Positions 60,461 to 64,000 of a stretch of DNA of 64,000 nucleotides are shown piece after piece; position 1 is the first letter of the stretch, and each line of letters opens with the position of its first letter. Origin of the DNA: Pedobacter mucosus. Lineage in GTDB: Bacteria; Bacteroidota; Bacteroidia; Sphingobacteriales; Sphingobacteriaceae. The stretch covers positions 4,092,001-4,156,000 of the forward strand of contig NZ_CP087585.1 of assembly GCF_022200785.1 (NCBI RefSeq), in the 5' to 3' direction. The notes beneath the pieces were generated by a model that did not search any database, was not told where the DNA came from, and saw only the letters and a program-made list of their open reading frames with translations. Both the position numbers and the translations under genes were made by a program.

Positions 60461-61224
60461 TCCAATTCCAGTAAAACCGGACAGTGATCTGAATGAATTG
60501 CATCAGGTAAAATTCGAACATTTTTAAGCCGGCTTTCCATCGGTTGGCTTGCTAAATGGTAATCTATTCGCCAGCCCAAATTTTTCCCACGAGAACCAGC
60601 CCGATAACTCCACCAGGTATAGTGATGTGGATCTTTATTAAAAAGCCGGAAAGTATCTATAAAACCATTTTCTAGAAACAACTGCATCCATTCTCGCTCT
60701 TGAGGCAAAAAACCAGATGAATTTGCATTCGATTTAGGGTTATGAATATCAATCGAAGTATGGCAAATGTTATAATCGCCACTAACAATTAGGTTCGGAA
60801 ATGTTTTCCGCAATTCTCCAATATAAATATCAAAGAAACGCATAAATTCATATTTTTTTTCCTGCCTTAAATCTCCACTAGAACCGGATGGCATATACAA
60901 ACTCATCAAAGAGAAATCGTCAAAATCTGCACGTAAAATTCTTCCTTCCTTATCAATCCATTCTTCGCCACAGCCATATTCAACATGTTTAGGCTTAACT
61001 TTAGTCAAAATTGCTACGCCGCTGTAACCTTTTTTCTCAGCAGGAAACCAAAAATGATAGTAACCTAATTGCTCAACTAAAGCAATAATCTCCGAGATCT
61101 GTGAAGGCAAGGCCTTAACTTCCTGTAAGCAAACCATATCGGCATTTGTTGCTTGTAACCATCCGAAAAAGTTTTTTGTGCTTGCAGCACGAATTCCGTT
61201 TACATTATAGGAGATGATTTTCAT
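60457..61224 (-). CDS. xth: Exodeoxyribonuclease III (Xth/ExoA)
   Basis: A 255-residue AP endonuclease/3'-exonuclease of base-excision repair. The EEP-fold motifs are MKIISYNVNGIRAA at the N terminus, the catalytic Glu in MVCLQEVKA near residue 35, a FPAEKKGYSGVAILTKVKP stretch, SGDYNICHTSIDI near residue 147 (Asp/Asn), and the catalytic SDHCPVLLEL at the C terminus. It is a normal length. Its stop overlaps that of the convergent small gene, and a cyclophilin gene lies 10 nt upstream. Confidence 0.95.
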   Translation of the reverse strand: MKIISYNVNGIRAASTKNFFGWLQATNADMVCLQEVKALPSQISEIIALVEQLGYYHFWFPAEKKGYSGVAILTKVKPKHVEYGCGEEWIDKEGRILRADFDDFSLMSLYMPSGSSGDLRQEKKYEFMRFFDIYIGELRKTFPNLIVSGDYNICHTSIDIHNPKSNANSSGFLPQEREWMQLFLENGFIDTFRLFNKDPHHYTWWSYRAGSRGKNLGWRIDYHLASQPMESRLKNVRILPDAIHSDHCPVLLELD

Positions 61225-61234
61225 TATGATTTAT

Positions 61235-61936
61235 TTACTCGATCTTCGCCAACTGTTTTTCTAACTTCTTCGCTTCTCGTTTTTTCAAAATTGTAATATC
61301 CATTTTTACATCCTGTTTCGGGCGATTATTTTTATCAGTTTCAAGCACTGCAATTTTATCAACAAGATTTAAACCGACAACGATTTCACCATAAACGGTA
61401 TAATTTCTATCTAAATGTGGTGTTCCGCCAATGGTTTTATAAACCTCTCTTTGCCATTCGGGAATTTTAAATTTAAGTCGTTTCTCTTCTACACTATTTA
61501 ATTGCTCATCAGTAAAAATCTTTCCCTTAACTAAATAAAACTGACTACCGCTAGAAGCCTTTTCAGGATTAATTCCATCACCTTCTCGAGCTGCAGCCAA
61601 AACGCCTTTCTTGTGAAATAAACTATCTCTAAACTCTGCAGGAATGGTATACTTTGGTCCGCCTTCTCCTAATAAAGAATCGGCTTTCGCATTTTTTGAA
61701 TCTGGATCGCCACCCTGAATCATAAAGTCTTTAATCACTCGGTGAAATAATGTGCCATTGTAATAGCCGTTTTTTATGAGTTTAAGAAAGTTATCTTGGT
61801 GTAAAGGTGTTTCGTTGTAGAGTTTAATAACACATTCTCCAAACTCAGTTTTGATCTTTACATATCGATGTTTAGGGTTTATCGCAGATGCAGAAAGGAT
61901 TGAAAAAGTAAAAAGGAACAGAATTAATTTCTTCAT
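61235..61936 (-). CDS. Exported cyclophilin-type peptidyl-prolyl isomerase
   Basis: A 233-residue periplasmic prolyl isomerase. The signal peptide (KLILFLFTFSILSASA) is followed by the cyclophilin core: FGECVIKLYNETPLHQDNFLKLIKNGYYNGTLFHRVIKDFMIQGGDP by position about 31-77 (contains the active-site FHRVI and MIQGGDP), SSGSQFYLVKG near residue 130 and YTVYGEIVVGLNLVDKIA. A lysine-rich extension ends the chain. It is 10 nt upstream of xth on the same strand. Confidence 0.95.
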   Translation of the reverse strand: MKKLILFLFTFSILSASAINPKHRYVKIKTEFGECVIKLYNETPLHQDNFLKLIKNGYYNGTLFHRVIKDFMIQGGDPDSKNAKADSLLGEGGPKYTIPAEFRDSLFHKKGVLAAAREGDGINPEKASSGSQFYLVKGKIFTDEQLNSVEEKRLKFKIPEWQREVYKTIGGTPHLDRNYTVYGEIVVGLNLVDKIAVLETDKNNRPKQDVKMDITILKKREAKKLEKQLAKIE

Positions 61937-62016
61937 TTAAATGTGTTTGAGGCTAAATTAAGGTAAAAAATGAAATTCAGTAAATAAAGACAGCTGTTAT
62001 TCAATATTTTTTGCAT

Positions 62017-62024
62017 TACCTTTG
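62017..62024 (+). promoter_or_regulatory. -7 box (TACCTTTG) close to the HYC_CC_PP gene
   Basis: TACCTTTG matches the -7 consensus and ends 5 nt before the ATG at 62030; the -33 element is weak (CTG 20 nt upstream). Leaderless transcription is implied but not proven. Confidence 0.45.
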
Positions 62025-62029
62025 TATCA

Positions 62030-62431
62030 ATGAAGTTAAAACAAAAAATAGCACTGTCTTTGGCTGTATTTTATGCAGTTAGTGTTATGGGTTTGGCTTT
62101 AAGTTTACATTTTTGTGGTGGGCAGCTAGAAAATGTAAAGTTATTTAGTAATGAAATTTCTTGTAAATTTTGCAAAGATATTCCTGCTGAAAAGAAAGGC
62201 GATGGATGCTGCCAAAACACGCAGGTAAACGTCAAAATTAAGGATAGTCATCAAGTTGAGGCGCAAACTCAAATGCCGAAATTATTTTCTATTCAGCTTT
62301 TTTTACATCCGCCAGTATTAGAATTTTTATCAAGTATTACACCGGCTTATTTTAGCAAAATTTCCAATAAAGCACCGCCTCTTTCCTCCGGAGTTGCGCT
62401 GCATGTTTTCAATTGTATTTTTAGAAATTAG
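62030..62431 (+). CDS. HYC_CC_PP-family small exported protein
   Basis: A 133-residue protein with an N-terminal hydrophobic helix (IALSLAVFYAVSVMGLALSL), then LHFCGG near residue 27, a CKFCKD and GCCQN cysteine cluster (about 45-62) and a KAPPLSS segment near residue 115. This H-x-C, CC, PP pattern is the definition of the HYC_CC_PP family of small Bacteroidota proteins, often near metal-related genes. No catalytic function is known. It starts a run of exported proteins (HMA domain, outer-membrane-like protein). Confidence 0.78.
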   Translation: MKLKQKIALSLAVFYAVSVMGLALSLHFCGGQLENVKLFSNEISCKFCKDIPAEKKGDGCCQNTQVNVKIKDSHQVEAQTQMPKLFSIQLFLHPPVLEFLSSITPAYFSKISNKAPPLSSGVALHVFNCIFRN

Positions 62432-62472
62432 GATTTTCTACGTTTCTGTTACTTCGACTGAAGCTTAACGGA

Positions 62473-62499
62473 ATGAAAATCTATGTTCAAGATTTTCAT
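62473..62499. repeat. Inverted repeat between the HYC_CC_PP and HMA genes
   Basis: Perfect 10-bp arms ATGAAAATCT (62473-62482) and AGATTTTCAT (62490-62499) around a 7-nt loop. No T-run follows, so it does not look like a standard terminator. Confidence 0.5.
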
Positions 62500-62552
62500 C
62501 GTAAAAAAGCCATTTAAATGGCGATTAATTATAAATCTAATTTCAAAAAATC

Positions 62553-63089
62553 ATGAAAGCAATAAAAATATTCAGCATTGTTATGCTATTTTTTGCCGCA
62601 AACGTTTCGGCTCAACAAATCTCATCTGTAGATTTACAGGTAACAGGATTAACCTGTTCTATGTGCTCCAATGCAACACAAAAGTCATTAGAAACATTAG
62701 GTTTTATCAACTCGGTAAAGCCAGATTTAAATAAAAATATTTTCGTTTTAACCTTTAAAAAAGATGCAAATATCAATCTTGATTTGATTCGCAAGAAAGT
62801 TCAGGATGCAGGTTTTTCTGTTGGTGGTTTAACTGCCGATTTTAATTTCAATCAACTTAAAGTTGATGATAAAGGTCAGGCGATGGTAGATGGCAATGTT
62901 TATCGTTTCATTAATGCCAAAAGTAAAACTTTAAACGGGAGTGTAAAAGCTAATGTAATTGATAAAAATTTCATCTCTGGCTCTGCGTTCAAAAAGCAAT
63001 CCACTACTGCAAATTCTGATGCGTATGCAAGTGGAACTGGAATGGTTAACGGCAAAAAAAGTCGCATTTACCATTTAATTCTTTCCTAA
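62553..63089 (+). CDS. Exported heavy-metal-associated (HMA) domain protein
   Basis: A 178-residue secreted protein with a signal peptide (residues 1-20, IVMLFFAANVSAQ) and an HMA domain (residues about 25-92) whose metal motif is TGLTCSMCSNATQKS (CxxC). It lacks the transmembrane and ATPase parts of a copper pump, so it may buffer or sense a metal, most likely Cu(I), in the periplasm. The second half shows SKTLNGSVKANVIDKNF and is of unknown fold. The next gene begins 1 nt after its stop. Confidence 0.82.
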   Translation: MKAIKIFSIVMLFFAANVSAQQISSVDLQVTGLTCSMCSNATQKSLETLGFINSVKPDLNKNIFVLTFKKDANINLDLIRKKVQDAGFSVGGLTADFNFNQLKVDDKGQAMVDGNVYRFINAKSKTLNGSVKANVIDKNFISGSAFKKQSTTANSDAYASGTGMVNGKKSRIYHLILS

Positions 63090-63090
63090 A

Positions 63091-63900
63091 ATGAGAAGAA
63101 TATTTCTTTTATTGCTGATTTTAATCGGCAGTTATTCCAGTGCATTTAATCAGGAATTGTATGTTTTTACGGAACCTGCGAGCAACATGCCAACAAAATC
63201 TATTGGTGTTAGAATTACAAATGAGGGCATGAATAATCCTAATTTTATGAGCAGAACGATTCCTGAGGTGATGTTTGGGTTTAATAAAAACCTGATGATG
63301 CATGCGCAAGCTTTTCTATCAGATATGGATGGAAAATATCGTTTAGAAGGCGGAAGTTTGTACGCAAAATATAGATTTCTATCATTTGATGAGGCCCATA
63401 GTCACTTTAGAGCTGCAGCATTCGGAAGAATTAGTACCAGTAAGCGACCAACATTTACCAATGATATTAATTTAGAGGGAGATAATAGTGGTTACCAAGG
63501 AGGATTTATATTCACGCAGCTTTTGCATAAGTTGGCAATTTCAGCGACTTTAGGCTATGCACATTCTTTCCGGGATACGGAGAAACAGGTGTTAGGAATG
63601 CCTAAGCCTAATAACATGCTTTCCTATAGTTTATCTTCTGGTTATTTGCTTTTACCATTCGTTTACAAAAATTATACGCAGCCTAATTTCAATCTGTATT
63701 TTGAATTATTAGGTAAGACAGATCCAAGTAATGGAGCGTCGTATCTGGATTTAGCACCAGCCTTGCAGGTAATTTTAAACAGTACCACCCGCATAGATTT
63801 AGGTTATAGGTTTCAGGCGTCTGGAAATATTGCAAATCGCTACACCAAAAACATGTACTTAATTAGAGCAGAATTTAATTTTTTCAACGTTTTAAAATAG
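63091..63900 (+). CDS. Hypothetical outer-membrane protein
   Basis: A 269-residue exported protein (signal RRIFLLLLILIGSYSSAFNQ, cleavage near residue 20). Alternating beta strands and a C terminus ending in aromatic-rich MYLIRAEFNFFNVLK fit an outer-membrane beta-barrel. No enzyme or transporter family was recognised. It lies immediately behind the HMA-domain gene in what seems to be one operon, and the next partial gene starts 40 nt further on. Confidence 0.68.
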   Translation: MRRIFLLLLILIGSYSSAFNQELYVFTEPASNMPTKSIGVRITNEGMNNPNFMSRTIPEVMFGFNKNLMMHAQAFLSDMDGKYRLEGGSLYAKYRFLSFDEAHSHFRAAAFGRISTSKRPTFTNDINLEGDNSGYQGGFIFTQLLHKLAISATLGYAHSFRDTEKQVLGMPKPNNMLSYSLSSGYLLLPFVYKNYTQPNFNLYFELLGKTDPSNGASYLDLAPALQVILNSTTRIDLGYRFQASGNIANRYTKNMYLIRAEFNFFNVLK

Positions 63901-63940
63901 TACAAATAACAACAAGTCATCAACATTAATAATATATAAA

Positions 63941-64000
63941 ATGAAAAAAATATTAGTATTGGTAGCTGTAATCGCTATCGCGACAACAACCTTCACTTAC
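63941..64000 (+). CDS. Exported protein (partial, 5' end only)
   Basis: The ATG at 63941 opens a signal-peptide-like sequence (MKKILVLVAVIAIATTTF, 20 codons to the window edge). The rest of the gene is outside the window, so nothing about function can be said. It follows the outer-membrane protein gene by 40 nt on the same strand and may belong to the same metal-handling operon. Confidence 0.7.
   Translation, partial: MKKILVLVAVIAIATTTFTY

Noticed and set aside
62450..62476. Fourth copy of palindromic repeat family 1 (ACTTCGACTGAAGCTTAACGG)
   Set aside because: Only about half of the core fits and no second arm is present; similarity is too weak to call.
62483..62734. 83-residue open frame before the HMA gene
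   Set aside because: It overlaps the HMA gene in a different frame and its sequence is low in complexity.
1..64000. tRNA, rRNA or prophage genes
   Set aside because: No T-loop/cloverleaf pattern, rRNA segment, integrase or structural phage protein was seen in reading; a tRNAscan or Infernal run would be needed to exclude short RNAs.

Overview
The window comes from an AT-rich chromosome of a Bacteroidota member, most likely Sphingobacteriaceae (Pedobacter or a close relative). Support: a SusC/SusD pair behind an ECF sigma factor and a FecR-type anti-sigma factor, PorX of the type IX secretion system, a fused LpxC-FabZ enzyme, few Shine-Dalgarno sequences, and -7 boxes of the Bacteroidota type (TAnnTTTG). 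It reads as ordinary chromosome: no phage, insertion sequence, CRISPR array, rRNA or tRNA was seen. The genus is inferred from overall gene character.

Layout. 1-5.4 kb: thiL (cut by the window edge), a DAACS-family symporter and nadA on the minus strand, divergent from nadB; the intergenic gaps carry copies of a palindromic repeat. 5.4-12.4 kb: a gamma-carbonic-anhydrase-like protein, an Ig-like lipoprotein, mnmG preceded by two parS-type sites, an ABC-F ATPase and a secreted GIN-domain protein. 12.7-16.4 kb: two tandem AsmA-like paralogs. 16.4-23.3 kb: a minus-strand signalling cluster with two hybrid kinases, CheR, CheB and two single-domain receivers, but no CheA, CheW or chemoreceptor. 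23.3-28.2 kb: a zinc peptidase, gltX, and a histidine kinase-DinB-thioesterase operon. 28.2-28.7 kb: a four-unit tandem repeat of about 121 bp with perfect hairpins at its unit junctions.

28.7-37.9 kb: a small membrane protein, a Crp-like regulator, an SMR transporter, an ECF sigma/membrane-protein pair, a cold-shock protein, and a run of exported proteins including a large zinc metalloprotease and a retropepsin-PDZ protein. 38-47.7 kb: a PBP4-type peptidase, an esterase, an AONS-like aminotransferase, then sigma-FecR-SusC-SusD ending in a strong terminator. 47.7-53.8 kb: a histidine phosphatase, a VanX-like dipeptidase, alanine dehydrogenase, tsaE, porX and an HD protein. 53.8-58.3 kb: the lpxD-lpxC/fabZ-lpxA lipid A operon, then an acetyltransferase and an orphan ABC ATPase. 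58.3-58.9 kb: a long intergenic region with a promoter-to-terminator unit that looks like a small RNA. 58.9-64 kb: efp, 5-FTHF cyclo-ligase, a 52-residue protein, exonuclease III, a cyclophilin, and the start of a probable metal-handling locus that runs off the window.

The most distinctive features lie outside the genes: the parS pair, the 121-bp array, two dispersed repeat families, the candidate small RNA, and start codons placed so close to a -7 box that leaderless transcription is suggested. No wholly new system can be demonstrated from sequence reading alone.
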